NCBI GenBank assembly: GCA_017889345.1
Contig: JAGHEJ010000041.1
Location: forward strand, 1 to 64,000
Length of the DNA: 64,000 nucleotides
Source: Clostridiales bacterium
GTDB taxonomy: Bacteria; Bacillota; Clostridia; Clostridiales; Clostridiaceae
Reading direction: 5' to 3'
A program made the position numbers and the translations under genes. Positions within the stretch are counted from its first letter, which is position 1. Each line of letters starts with the position of its first letter. Shown one piece after another: positions 1 through 8,441 of the stretch. The notes beneath the pieces are model-generated. The model saw nothing but the letters and a program-made list of their open reading frames with translations. It ran no database searches and had not been told where the DNA came from.

Positions 1-11
1 CCCCTTAATAA

Positions 12-97
12 TGGTGGAGGAAGCTGGATTCGAACCAGCGAAGTCGAAAGACAACAGATTTACAGTCTGCCCCCTTTGGCCGCTCGGGAATTCCTCC
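12..97 (-). tRNA. tRNA-Tyr (GUA)
   Basis: The reverse complement folds as a class II tRNA. The seven-base acceptor stem runs GGAGGAA to TTCCTCC, the anticodon loop is CTGTAAA (anticodon GTA), a long variable arm is present, and the T loop is GGTTCGAATCC. The 3' CCA is encoded. It lies five bases downstream of tRNA-Thr and is probably co-transcribed with it. Confidence 0.96.
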
Positions 98-102
98 AAT
101 TT

Positions 103-178
103 TGGAGCTGATGATAGGACTTGAACCTACAACCTGCTGATTACAAGTCAGCTGCTCTACCAATTGAGCTACATCAGC
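103..178 (-). tRNA. tRNA-Thr (UGU)
   Basis: The reverse complement gives a 76-base cloverleaf. The acceptor stem is GCTGATG/CATCAGC, the anticodon loop is CTTGTAA (anticodon TGT), the T loop is GGTTCAAGTCC, and CCA is encoded. It is the first gene of a two-tRNA unit. Confidence 0.96.
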
Positions 179-194
179 AACAACTAACAAGTAA

Positions 195-223
195 ATTATA
201 TTATAACTATAATTAAATTTCAA
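195..223 (-). promoter_or_regulatory. Promoter of the tRNA-Thr/tRNA-Tyr unit
   Basis: On the minus strand a TTGAAA -35 box (218-223) and a TATAAT -10 box (195-200) are separated by exactly 17 bases. They end about 17 bases before the tRNA-Thr gene, where a stable-RNA promoter is expected. Confidence 0.7.
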
Positions 224-312
224 GGTCTTTTTTAATTATTTTTATTGTTTTATTAAATAAATTCGATGTTATTCTTGATTTTAATCTATTATTCTTTATT
301 TTACTTATATTT

Positions 313-567
313 TTAATTTTCTCCACTACTATATTTCATTTTTGTAGCTTTTCCGCCGCGTATATGCCTTTCTGCTTTATTTAAATCTAATATAGTTTTT
401 GCCTCTTTTGCTATAATAGGATTTATTTTTGGAAGCCTTTCTGTCATATCCTTATGTATTGTACTCTTACTAACTCCAAAAGCTCTTGCTGTCTTTCTTA
501 TTGTAGATTTAGAATCTATTATATACTTTGCAACGCCTAAAACTCTTTCTTCAATGTAATCTTTCAT
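313..567 (-). CDS. spoIIID: Sporulation transcriptional regulator SpoIIID
   Basis: This is a small DNA-binding protein of about 84 residues that modulates the sigma-E regulon in the mother cell. The N-terminal MKDYIEERVL, the helix-turn-helix AFGVSKSTIHKD and the following TERLPKINP match the SpoIIID family, as does the C-terminal RHIRGGKATKMKY. The ATG at 567 aligns with family N termini. A GTG nine bases upstream is also in frame but sits only three bases from the AGAAGG sequence. It is the last gene of murA-spoIID-spoIIQ-spoIIID, which is the usual clostridial order. Confidence 0.95.
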   Translation of the reverse strand: MKDYIEERVLGVAKYIIDSKSTIRKTARAFGVSKSTIHKDMTERLPKINPIIAKEAKTILDLNKAERHIRGGKATKMKYSSGEN

Positions 568-621
568 ACTTACCACTTACCTTCTTTGAACATAATTATC
601 TAGTAAAAACTTACTAAATAA

Positions 622-1494
622 CTATTTGAATTTTATATATTCAGATGGATTTACCTCTTCATTATCTAAATACATTACAAAATTAAGGTGTGAACCATAT
701 TCTTCATTAAAGTAATTTCCTGCTGAATTTCCCACAGTTCCTATTATTTCACCTTTTCTAACTTTTTGACCACTTACAACTTTAACTTCCTCATCTAAAT
801 TTGTATACATTGTTTTAAATCCATCATCATGTTTTATAATTATGTATTCTCCACGCTCAGTTAAATCATTATCTATTTTTTCAACTACTCCTCCTAAAAC
901 TGCAACAACAGGAGTTCCAACTTCAGCTTTAAAATCCATTCCCTCTCTTGTTCTCCATGTATTTAATGTTTTAGAAAAAATAGTATCTGTTGTATACTCC
1001 CTTATAATTGTTCCATCAACAGGACTTACAAAAGATATATTATTTGCTGAAACTTGTGATGTTTCATCATTAGTCTCTTGTGCAAATTCTCCTTTATTTT
1101 CTACCACATCTTTTTTATCTGAGTTTTCCACAATGGTATTCCCAGTTTGTGATAAACTATTATCTTTTGATAGTTCTTGCTTTTCATTTGAATTATTAGT
1201 ATTTCCAGTATTATTAGCTATAAACTCTTGTTTAGTATCTTCCTTCTCTTTATCATCTTTAACCTGTATAGCATTATCTTTTATATTTTCATTTACATTT
1301 ACATTTAACTCTTGTTCAAATATGCTATTTTCTAAAGTTTCATTTTTAGCTAATTGGTTGTCATTTTTGTCCATATTTGTTGAACTAAATGTAAAATAAA
1401 TTAAGAACACTATAACCAAAGTTAAACATAAAAACACAAATAAATTAACTTTTTCTTTCTTTCCAAATATTTTTGATCTTCTATAATTATTCAT
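622..1494 (-). CDS. spoIIQ: SpoIIQ-type sporulation protein, degenerate M23/LytM domain
   Basis: SpoIIQ is a forespore membrane protein that spans the engulfment space and binds SpoIIIAH. One membrane helix lies at residues 17-37, followed by a long Asn/Glu/Lys-rich linker to about residue 150 and a C-terminal LytM/M23 fold at about 155-290. The zinc-binding residues look lost. The usual HxGxD is REGMD near residue 185, the usual YxHL is YTNL near 228, and the usual HLH is HLN near 267. The domain is therefore probably a binding module and not an endopeptidase. The start is preceded by GGAGGTGTTTTA. It follows spoIID, and a sigma-F-like promoter lies just upstream. Confidence 0.88.
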   Translation of the reverse strand: MNNYRRSKIFGKKEKVNLFVFLCLTLVIVFLIYFTFSSTNMDKNDNQLAKNETLENSIFEQELNVNVNENIKDNAIQVKDDKEKEDTKQEFIANNTGNTNNSNEKQELSKDNSLSQTGNTIVENSDKKDVVENKGEFAQETNDETSQVSANNISFVSPVDGTIIREYTTDTIFSKTLNTWRTREGMDFKAEVGTPVVAVLGGVVEKIDNDLTERGEYIIIKHDDGFKTMYTNLDEEVKVVSGQKVRKGEIIGTVGNSAGNYFNEEYGSHLNFVMYLDNEEVNPSEYIKFK

Positions 1495-1512
1495 TAAAAC
1501 ACCTCCATTCTA

Positions 1513-1540
1513 ATTTTGTCCAACATCTGTAAAAAAATAC
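1513..1540 (-). promoter_or_regulatory. Candidate sigma-F promoter of spoIIQ
   Basis: On the minus strand GTATT (1536-1540), a 14-base spacer and GGACAAAAT (1513-1521) match the forespore sigma-F pattern (GTATA, then GGnnAnAnT). spoIIQ is a known sigma-F target in Bacillus subtilis. The match is by eye only. Confidence 0.5.
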
Positions 1541-1561
1541 AATTAATTGGAAAATTTTTTC

Positions 1562-1593
1562 AAAAAAAATAAAAGGTACTCATAACGAGTACC
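1562..1593 (-). terminator. Rho-independent terminator after spoIID
   Basis: A minus-strand hairpin GGGTACTC/GAGTACC with a six-base loop is followed by a T-rich tract. It overlaps the spoIID stop codon and separates spoIID from the spoIIQ promoter. Confidence 0.8.
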
Positions 1594-2551
1594 CATCTCC
1601 TATTTCAACACCACTATAATAATGTTTTAAAATTTCATCATATGTATATCCAAGTTTAGCCATCTTTCCTGCTCCCCATTGAGAAAGACCTACACCATGA
1701 CCATATCCTTTAACCTTAAAAATTATATTTTCCCCATTTTTCTCCATATCTATATTACTTGAATTTACTCCAAATAAATATCTAAAATCAAGTCCTCTTA
1801 TTACTTCTTCCCCTAACTTAATTTTTCCTATAGATCCGGAAGTTGTATACTCTAAAATCTTAACGTCATCAAAAGAATCTACATCTGCATCTTTATATTT
1901 TTTATTTATCTTATTTAAAAACTCCTTCTCACTAAACACATATTCCTTATACGCATTAGGAGCATCTTGATCAAATTCACTATTTACTGATTGAAGATAT
2001 GGCTCTGAAAATGAAAACACTTCAGACGCTTCCTCTGTTACCCCACTTGAAACTGCAAAATATAGTGCATTTTTAACAATTTCTCCATTATAAATTAAAA
2101 CTTCTCCTTTGGTTTCCTCTATAGCTTGTTTAATTTTTGAAATATATTCATCTTTCTTACTACCAAATTTATTATAATAATCCTCTTCATCCATATAAGC
2201 TTGAGAATGAACAGTATCACAAACATCTGCTATATCATGTACTTTTTGTTTATTTATTATTTTACTAAGAGCATATGTTCTTGATGCAACCGCTTGAGCT
2301 TTTAAAGCTTCTATATCAAATGTAGCAGGCATTTCTGCCGCTAAAACTCCTTCTAAATATTTTTCCAAATTTATTTCCTCAACCTTATCTTTATCATGTC
2401 TATATAATTTGACCACAATCTCTTCTTTAGAATTCAAAGAAACTTCTTTAGAAAAACTTTTATCTAAATTCAAAACCAAAAGTGGAAGAGAAAATACTAT
2501 AAAAATAAATATTAGCATAAATAATAAAAACCGCTTTAAAACATATCTCAT
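1580..2551 (-). CDS. spoIID: Stage II sporulation protein D (engulfment lytic transglycosylase)
   Basis: SpoIID cleaves glycan strands in septal peptidoglycan during engulfment, with SpoIIM and SpoIIP. The 323 residues begin with a membrane anchor (about 8-28). The SpoIID signatures follow: LEGVLAAEMPATF near residue 65, AQAVASRTYAL near 86, CDTVHSQAY near 111, and the C-terminal GYGHGVGLSQWGAGKMA. The ATG is preceded by GAGGG. It lies between murA and spoIIQ as in other clostridia. A terminator overlaps its stop codon, so spoIIQ is probably read from its own promoter. Confidence 0.96.
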   Translation of the reverse strand: MRYVLKRFLLFMLIFIFIVFSLPLLVLNLDKSFSKEVSLNSKEEIVVKLYRHDKDKVEEINLEKYLEGVLAAEMPATFDIEALKAQAVASRTYALSKIINKQKVHDIADVCDTVHSQAYMDEEDYYNKFGSKKDEYISKIKQAIEETKGEVLIYNGEIVKNALYFAVSSGVTEEASEVFSFSEPYLQSVNSEFDQDAPNAYKEYVFSEKEFLNKINKKYKDADVDSFDDVKILEYTTSGSIGKIKLGEEVIRGLDFRYLFGVNSSNIDMEKNGENIIFKVKGYGHGVGLSQWGAGKMAKLGYTYDEILKHYYSGVEIGDGYSL

Positions 2552-2620
2552 TAATTCTACCCTCTAAAAAATTTTTTACACTATAAAATATGTATTATAA
2601 AAATAAAACAAATATACACA

Positions 2621-2654
2621 AAAAATAAAACACCCATTATTAAATGGATGTTTT
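2621..2654 (-). terminator. Terminator after murA
   Basis: A minus-strand hairpin (AAAACATCCAT paired with ATGGGTGTTTT) is followed by ATTTTTTG. It overlaps the last codons and stop of murA. Confidence 0.75.
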
Positions 2655-3911
2655 ATCTGTTAACCTAAATATTTCTGCTCCAAGATTTCTTAATTTATTT
2701 TCTATTTGAGAATATCCTCTATCTATATGATAAATATCCGTAATTTCACTTTCCCCTTCACAAGATAAAGCTGCAAGTATAAGTGCAGCTCCAGCTCTAA
2801 GGTCAGTAGCCTTAACTCTAGATGGTATAAATTTTTCAATTCCTTCTATAACAGCCACCCTATCGTGAATAGAAATATTAGCTCCCATTCTTCTAAGTTC
2901 CATTACATGCATAAATCTATTTTCAAAAATTGTTTCAACAATAGTACTTGTTCCAGAAACTAAAGATAACAAAGACATTAATTGTGGCTGCATATCTGTT
3001 GGAAATCCTGGATGTGGTAATGTTTTTATATTGATAGGCTTTAAATCAACATTTCCATTTACCAAAACATCAGTTCCATTAATAGTTATATCTAATCCCA
3101 TTTCATAAAATTTTGAAATAACCGCTCTCAAATGATCTTCATTTACACCCTTTATTTTAAATTTACTCTTAGTGATAGCGGCTAATGCCATATAAGTCCC
3201 TGCCTCAATTCTATCATAAATGGGCATATGTCTTATACCTTTTAACTTTTTAACACCATTTATTACTATTTTTGAACTTCCAGCACCTTCAATATCTCCA
3301 CCCATTCCATTTATAAATATAGCTAAATCAACTATTTCTGGTTCTTTAGCTGCATTTTCAATGATGGTAACTCCATCTGCTAAAGCACCTGCCATAATTA
3401 AGTTTTCAGTTGCTCCAACCGATGGAAAATCTAAATATATATTAGTTCCCTTAAGTTTTCTAGCACTAATATCTACGCAACCGTCTTTAATTGATATATC
3501 CGCTCCCAATGCTTCAAGCCCTTTTAAATGTAAATCTATTGGTCTAAGTCCAATATTACATCCTCCTGGCATATAAATACGAGCTTTTCCAAACCTAGAT
3601 AAAAGTGGTCCTAAAACTAAAAATGATGCTCTCATCTTTCTTATCAAATCTTCTGATAAATTCAAAGAATCCATGTTTCTTCCATCTATTTTTAAAATAT
3701 TATTATCATTATCCATTTGAACATTTACATTTAAACTTTTCAAAACATCGCATATGACAGAAACATCTTCAAGCATCGGAAAATTTTCAATAATACATTC
3801 ATCATCACATAATATAGTTGCTGCTATTATAGGTAATATAGAATTTTTAGCAGAGCTAACCTTAACTTCTCCTTTTAAGGGTAATCCTCCTTTAATCCTA
3901 AATTTTTGCAT
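2640..3911 (-). CDS. murA: UDP-N-acetylglucosamine 1-carboxyvinyltransferase
   Basis: MurA transfers enolpyruvate from PEP to UDP-GlcNAc, the first committed step of peptidoglycan synthesis in the cytoplasm. The 423-residue length is normal. The PEP-binding cysteine is in GGCNIGLRPIDLH near residue 116, and the C-terminal ATDLRAGAALILAAL motif is typical. The start follows GGAGGGTAATA. In Clostridium the murA next to spoIID is often one of two copies, but whether a second exists cannot be seen here. Only 65 bases separate it from the epimerase gene upstream. Confidence 0.97.
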   Translation of the reverse strand: MQKFRIKGGLPLKGEVKVSSAKNSILPIIAATILCDDECIIENFPMLEDVSVICDVLKSLNVNVQMDNDNNILKIDGRNMDSLNLSEDLIRKMRASFLVLGPLLSRFGKARIYMPGGCNIGLRPIDLHLKGLEALGADISIKDGCVDISARKLKGTNIYLDFPSVGATENLIMAGALADGVTIIENAAKEPEIVDLAIFINGMGGDIEGAGSSKIVINGVKKLKGIRHMPIYDRIEAGTYMALAAITKSKFKIKGVNEDHLRAVISKFYEMGLDITINGTDVLVNGNVDLKPINIKTLPHPGFPTDMQPQLMSLLSLVSGTSTIVETIFENRFMHVMELRRMGANISIHDRVAVIEGIEKFIPSRVKATDLRAGAALILAALSCEGESEITDIYHIDRGYSQIENKLRNLGAEIFRLTDKTSI

Positions 3912-3976
3912 TATTACCCTCCATAAAATTGCTTATAAAATATATTTTATATATCATTATATTCAAAATTTTATTT

Positions 3977-5092
3977 TTATTTATTTAAATATTTCTTCTC
4001 CAATATTTCTATAATTTTTTCTGACGTATCACCATTTCCATAAATATTATTACAATCATCTCTATATAATATTTTTCCTTCTATAAAATCTTTGGAAATA
4101 TTATAAATAATATTTTCATCAGTTCCTATTAATTTCATAAGTCCTTGATCTAAAACTTCTTTTCTTTCCGTTTCTCCTCTTAAAACAAGAACAAATTTTT
4201 TAAGATAAGGAGCTTCCTCTTGTATTCCTCCTGAATCTGTCATAACAAAGAAACATCTTGATAAAAGATTATGAGCATCCTCAATATCTATCGGATTTAA
4301 TATTTTTACATTATCAATTCCATCTAAAATATTATATATATCATTTCTAACTATTGGATTTAAATGAGTTAAAAATACAAATTGTACATCATCTTTATAT
4401 TCATTTGATAATCTCTTTATAGCTCTACAAATATTTGAAATTGGTTCTCCCCAATTTTCCCTTCTATGAGCAGTAACAACTATAACCTTTTTATTGAAAT
4501 TTATACTCTTAAGAACTTCATTTTTAAACTCATAATTGTCTTTTATTGTATATTTCATCGTATCTATAACAGTATTTCCTACCACAAAAATACTATCATC
4601 TTTTACTCCTTCTCTTAACAAATTATTCTTAGAAACATTTGTTGGAGTAAAATGAATTTTTGATAAAACTGCTGTTAATCTTCTATTTACTTCCTCTGGA
4701 AATGGGAAATATATATCATTACTTCTAAGTCCTGCTTCTACATGCCCTACATCAATTTTTTTGTAAAATGCACTAAGAGCTGCACAAAAAGTTGTTGTAG
4801 TATCACCATGAACAAGTACAATATGAGGTTTCTCTTTTAAATAAACTTCTTCAAGTTCCTTTATTATTGTTGTTGTAAGAGTTGTTAAAGTTTGCTTTTC
4901 TTTCATAATGTTTAAATCATATTTTGGTTTTATATTAAATATTTCTAAAACTTGATCCAACATTTCCCTATGTTGAGCCGTAACACATACTACACTCTCA
5001 AAATTTTCATTCTCTTCTAATTCCTTTATAATAGGAACCATTTTTATAGCTTCAGGACGTGTTCCAAAAACACTCATAACCTTTATTTTCAT
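3977..5092 (-). CDS. wecB: UDP-N-acetylglucosamine 2-epimerase (non-hydrolysing)
   Basis: This enzyme interconverts UDP-GlcNAc and UDP-ManNAc, a precursor of teichoic acids, capsules and other secondary wall polymers. The 371 residues carry the family motifs GTRPEAIKMVP at the N terminus, HGDTTTTF near residue 95, EAGLRS near 119 and TDSGGIQEEAPYL near 286, followed by TERKE. The start follows GGGGAGATAGT. It lies directly downstream of a lipid-linked sugar transferase gene, so the two probably supply one envelope glycopolymer. The Bacillus name would be mnaA. Confidence 0.95.
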   Translation of the reverse strand: MKIKVMSVFGTRPEAIKMVPIIKELEENENFESVVCVTAQHREMLDQVLEIFNIKPKYDLNIMKEKQTLTTLTTTIIKELEEVYLKEKPHIVLVHGDTTTTFCAALSAFYKKIDVGHVEAGLRSNDIYFPFPEEVNRRLTAVLSKIHFTPTNVSKNNLLREGVKDDSIFVVGNTVIDTMKYTIKDNYEFKNEVLKSINFNKKVIVVTAHRRENWGEPISNICRAIKRLSNEYKDDVQFVFLTHLNPIVRNDIYNILDGIDNVKILNPIDIEDAHNLLSRCFFVMTDSGGIQEEAPYLKKFVLVLRGETERKEVLDQGLMKLIGTDENIIYNISKDFIEGKILYRDDCNNIYGNGDTSEKIIEILEKKYLNK

Positions 5093-5121
5093 ACTATCTC
5101 CCCTAAAACCTTATCTCCTGT

Positions 5122-6144
5122 TTATTTCTTTCTTATCTCAAAAATATCTAACATAAATACTAATAAAGCTACAAACAATATACATATAAATATAAATGAT
5201 AAAAATACTATTTTCTTAGATAACACCATTCCTATAGCTATAACACTAAATACAACTGCTATTAAATACATAATAATAACTACCTTAGGATGAGAATTAC
5301 CCATGCTTATTAACTTATGATGTACATGTCCTTTATCAGCTTGCATAATAGGCTTTCCTTTTAATTTCCTCCTAACTATTGAAGTTAAAGTATCAAACAA
5401 TGGAAGTCCACAAATAATAATTGGAATTAATATTAAAAATTCTCCATTTATAGTGTTAAATCCTGTTATAGAAATTACAGATACAATAAAACCTATAAAT
5501 TGAGACCCGGAATCTCCTATAAATATTTTCGCTTTATAAAAATTGTAAGGAAGTATTCCTATTAACGTACCACACAATATAGATGAAAATATTGCACTAG
5601 AAAAATTTCCAGACAATATGCTAATTAAAAATATTGTGATAGTTGATATAAAAGATACGCCTGCTGCTAATCCATCTAATCCATCAATTAAATTAAAGGC
5701 ATTCGTAACTAATATAACCCACCCAAACATTAATGGTATTCCTAAAATTTTTAATGAAAAACTCTGCCCTCCTGGAAAAAATACAATATCCTTTATATAA
5801 ATATCATTAAAAACCAAGATACTTACTGCAATTACCTGTATCAATAACTTACTTTTAGGCTTCATTGGATATATGTCATCTATTATTCCACCTATTAAAA
5901 TAAGAGTTGAACTAACTATTATTATAAAATGTGTTTTATCAACATATTTTGTTTGAATAGTTAATGTTGTTAGAAAAGATATATATATTATTATTCCACC
6001 TAGAAAAGGCATTGGTGCCCTATGTACTTTTCTGTCTTCTTTAGGAATATCTAAAAAGTCAAATTTAAATGAAATATTCATAAATAGCGGTGTTAAAAAC
6101 AATGATATAAACATGCTAAATATAAATAACGTAATGTAATTCAC
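5122..6144 (-). CDS. Undecaprenyl-phosphate GlcNAc-1-phosphate transferase family protein (TagO/WecA-like)
   Basis: This is a membrane enzyme of the MraY/WecA/TagO family that loads a sugar phosphate onto undecaprenyl phosphate to start a surface polymer. About ten or eleven hydrophobic helices cover the 340 residues. Conserved loops are visible: NLIDGLDGLAAG near residue 150, GDSGSQFIG near 210 and the His motif DKGHVHHKL near 270. The start is a GTG with a weak ribosome-binding site. Pairing with the 2-epimerase supports a role at the start of teichoic acid or capsule synthesis. The exact sugar cannot be read from sequence. Confidence 0.9.
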   Translation of the reverse strand: MNYITLFIFSMFISLFLTPLFMNISFKFDFLDIPKEDRKVHRAPMPFLGGIIIYISFLTTLTIQTKYVDKTHFIIIVSSTLILIGGIIDDIYPMKPKSKLLIQVIAVSILVFNDIYIKDIVFFPGGQSFSLKILGIPLMFGWVILVTNAFNLIDGLDGLAAGVSFISTITIFLISILSGNFSSAIFSSILCGTLIGILPYNFYKAKIFIGDSGSQFIGFIVSVISITGFNTINGEFLILIPIIICGLPLFDTLTSIVRRKLKGKPIMQADKGHVHHKLISMGNSHPKVVIIMYLIAVVFSVIAIGMVLSKKIVFLSFIFICILFVALLVFMLDIFEIRKK

Positions 6145-6230
6145 ATAATCATCCCATTTATAACATTTTTAATACATGAGCTTATATTTTCCTATTAATA
6201 CAAAATATATTCTACCATTTTCTATATTAA

Positions 6231-7334
6231 CTAAAATGTTCCAAAAATTCTATCTCCTGCATCTCCAAGTCCTGGTACAATATAACCCTTTTCATTTAAG
6301 TTTTCATCAATTGCAGCTACATATATATCAATATCACTGAACTCATCTTTTATTTTTTGTAATCCTTCAGGTGACGCTATCAAAGACAATACTTTTATGT
6401 TTTTAACTCCATATCTTTTTAAAATATTTATAGAATCAACTATAGATCCTCCAGTTGCAATCATTGGATCAAGAAGCATTACACATGAATTTTCTATGTT
6501 TGTTGGAAATTTTGAAAAATATTCTACTGCCTTTAAAGTGGTTTCATCTCTATAAAGTCCAATATGTCCAACTTTTGCTTTTGGTAATACTTTTAAAAGT
6601 CCATCAAGCATTCCAAGTCCAGCTCTTAAAACAACTGTTAAGGTTATATTCTCTTCATTTATTTTTTTAGCATTCATTTTTGTTATTGGAGTTTCAATTT
6701 CTTCATTTACAACTTCAAAATCTTTAAGTGCTTCATATCCAAGGAAAATTGAAATATCGTTGCATAAATTTCTAAATTCACTTACATTTGTATTTTTATC
6801 TCTCATTATAGATAATTTGTGCGTTATTAATGGATGTTTTACTTCATAAACTTTTCCCATATTATCCTCCAAAATATTTAATTTATATAATAATTTATCT
6901 ATCAATAAACTTAATTTGTTAAATGTAATTCTATACGTATCAACACTTCCCATAAATGGATCTTCAATCTCACAAACATCTCCTACAAACTCAGAAAGAG
7001 TAAATACATTTTCACTATCAACTTTAAAATTACTTAGTATAAAATCTTTATGTCTTAATGTAACCGTCAAAATAATATCATAATTTTCAATCATTTTTTC
7101 ATCAAATAGTTTACATTTTCTATCATAAAAAGAGCTTTTAATATAATTCTCTTCCAAAACTTTTTTGGCATTACGGGAAATAACACTTACATTATCTGCC
7201 ATAATTCCTGCTGAATCTATTTGAAATTTATTTTCATCATACTCTCCTAGTTTCTCTTTAAGTTTCTCTTTTAAAATAAATTCTGCCATAACACTTCTAC
7301 AAGTATTTCCTGTACAAACAAATAATATTTTCAA
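6231..7334 (-). CDS. upp: Fused low-molecular-weight phosphatase and uracil phosphoribosyltransferase
   Basis: One 367-codon frame joins two enzymes. Residues 1-158 are a low-molecular-weight protein-tyrosine/arginine phosphatase with the P-loop CTGNTCRS at residues 7-14 and the general-acid motif DPFMGS near 125. Residues 159-367 are a full-length uracil phosphoribosyltransferase (uracil + PRPP to UMP) with MLDPMIATGGS near 285 and the C-terminal PGLGDAGDRIFGT. In other clostridia these are separate genes, usually with rpiB between them. The junction residues ILEDN are encoded by an intact GGAGG ribosome-binding site and the spacer before the Met-159 codon, so free Upp may also be made. The symbol refers to the C-terminal part. 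Confidence 0.92.
   Translation of the reverse strand: MKILFVCTGNTCRSVMAEFILKEKLKEKLGEYDENKFQIDSAGIMADNVSVISRNAKKVLEENYIKSSFYDRKCKLFDEKMIENYDIILTVTLRHKDFILSNFKVDSENVFTLSEFVGDVCEIEDPFMGSVDTYRITFNKLSLLIDKLLYKLNILEDNMGKVYEVKHPLITHKLSIMRDKNTNVSEFRNLCNDISIFLGYEALKDFEVVNEEIETPITKMNAKKINEENITLTVVLRAGLGMLDGLLKVLPKAKVGHIGLYRDETTLKAVEYFSKFPTNIENSCVMLLDPMIATGGSIVDSINILKRYGVKNIKVLSLIASPEGLQKIKDEFSDIDIYVAAIDENLNEKGYIVPGLGDAGDRIFGTF
6858..6870 (-). promoter_or_regulatory. Internal ribosome-binding site and ATG for upp inside the fusion
   Basis: On the minus strand GGAGG (6866-6870), a five-base spacer and ATG (6858-6860) form a near-ideal start for the uracil phosphoribosyltransferase part. They lie inside the open frame that continues from the phosphatase. 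Confidence 0.75.
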
Positions 7335-7345
7335 AAGTTTTCCTC

Positions 7346-8374
7346 CTAAAAAGTAATTACATTAAATGAAGCTGCTTTTAAAAGCCTGTTCATAATAGCA
7401 GTTGAAAAATCTTCATTTAAACACTCGCTAATTATAAAATCACAATTTAAATCATCAAATCTTCTTATACTCTCAAATAAATTTTTCCCAATTTCATTTA
7501 AATCACTTTTACTACCAACAACAACTAAGTTTAATTCTTCACTTATTTCCCTATAAAACTTATAATTCTCTTTAAAACATAAAACCCCAACTTTTTTATG
7601 ATTAATAATCTCTTGTTTTACATAAGATTTTATATTTTCCATATTCCCTTTAACTATTACCATTTTCCCCTTAGGTGCATAATGTTTATATTTCATCCCT
7701 GGAGAAATTGGATTCTCATCTAAAATTTTTTCATTTACTCTTTCATACATTTTTACACGTGGTAAAACCTTTTGAATATCTTGAAGTGTAATATATCCCG
7801 GTCTTAAAATTATTGGCTCATCATTTATCATGCTAATTACTGTAGATTCAAGTCCTATTTTACTTTCACATCCATCTATAATAAACTTGACCCTTCCTTT
7901 TAAATCATCAAAACACCTTTTAGAATTTGTTCCACTTGGTCTACCAGAAATATTAGCAGAAGGGGCAGCAATGGGACATCCACTTTCTTTTATAAGTTTA
8001 AGGGCAATTTCATTATTTGGCATTCTAAGGCCAACACTTTCTCTTCCCCCTGTTGTTTCATAAGGTATAATGGATGATTTTTCAAATATTATAGTAAGTG
8101 GGCCTGGCCAAAATTTATCTATTAATTTATTAGAATCTTCACTTATATTTTTTACATACTTAGAAATATCATAATCACAAACATGAACAATTAAAGGATT
8201 ATCTCGTTCCCTATTTTTAACTTCAAAAATTTTGTTTATAGCTTGAGGACTTAAAGCATTTCCTCCAATTCCATAAACAGTTTCTGTTGGAAATACCACA
8301 ACACCATTTTCCCTTATCTCATTAACACAATCTTTAAATCCATCTTCATAAAAATTTATAATTCTCGTATCCAT
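7346..8374 (-). CDS. tsaC: L-threonylcarbamoyladenylate synthase (TsaC/Sua5 type)
   Basis: The enzyme makes threonylcarbamoyl-AMP from threonine, bicarbonate and ATP for the t6A37 modification of ANN-decoding tRNAs. At 342 residues it is the long Sua5 form. The YrdC domain at about 10-200 has PTETVYGIGGNA, the KNRERDNPL motif and PSANISGRPSGT. The Sua5 domain at about 225-342 starts after SPGMKYKHYAP. It lies between prfA and the phosphatase-upp fusion, 11 bases from the latter, the common clostridial order. Confidence 0.95.
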   Translation of the reverse strand: MDTRIINFYEDGFKDCVNEIRENGVVVFPTETVYGIGGNALSPQAINKIFEVKNRERDNPLIVHVCDYDISKYVKNISEDSNKLIDKFWPGPLTIIFEKSSIIPYETTGGRESVGLRMPNNEIALKLIKESGCPIAAPSANISGRPSGTNSKRCFDDLKGRVKFIIDGCESKIGLESTVISMINDEPIILRPGYITLQDIQKVLPRVKMYERVNEKILDENPISPGMKYKHYAPKGKMVIVKGNMENIKSYVKQEIINHKKVGVLCFKENYKFYREISEELNLVVVGSKSDLNEIGKNLFESIRRFDDLNCDFIISECLNEDFSTAIMNRLLKAASFNVITF

Positions 8375-8399
8375 AATTCACCATGTGTAAATATAATTT

Positions 8400-8430
8400 T
8401 ATCGCCATAAGAAAAACTCTTATGGCGATA
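8400..8430 (-). terminator. Hairpin after prfA
   Basis: A perfect 12-base stem (ATCGCCATAAGA paired with TCTTATGGCGAT) lies between prfA and tsaC. The T tract behind it is short, so it may act as a partial terminator or a processing site. Confidence 0.6.
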
Positions 8431-8441
8431 ATTAATAAAAT

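Noticed and set aside
5-223. A 72-codon open frame on the minus strand
   Set aside because: It runs straight through the tRNA-Tyr and tRNA-Thr genes and has no ribosome-binding site.
842-1399. A 185-codon plus-strand frame opposite spoIIQ
   Set aside because: It is antisense to a well-supported gene, has Ser/Leu-rich composition from the complementary strand and no ribosome-binding site.
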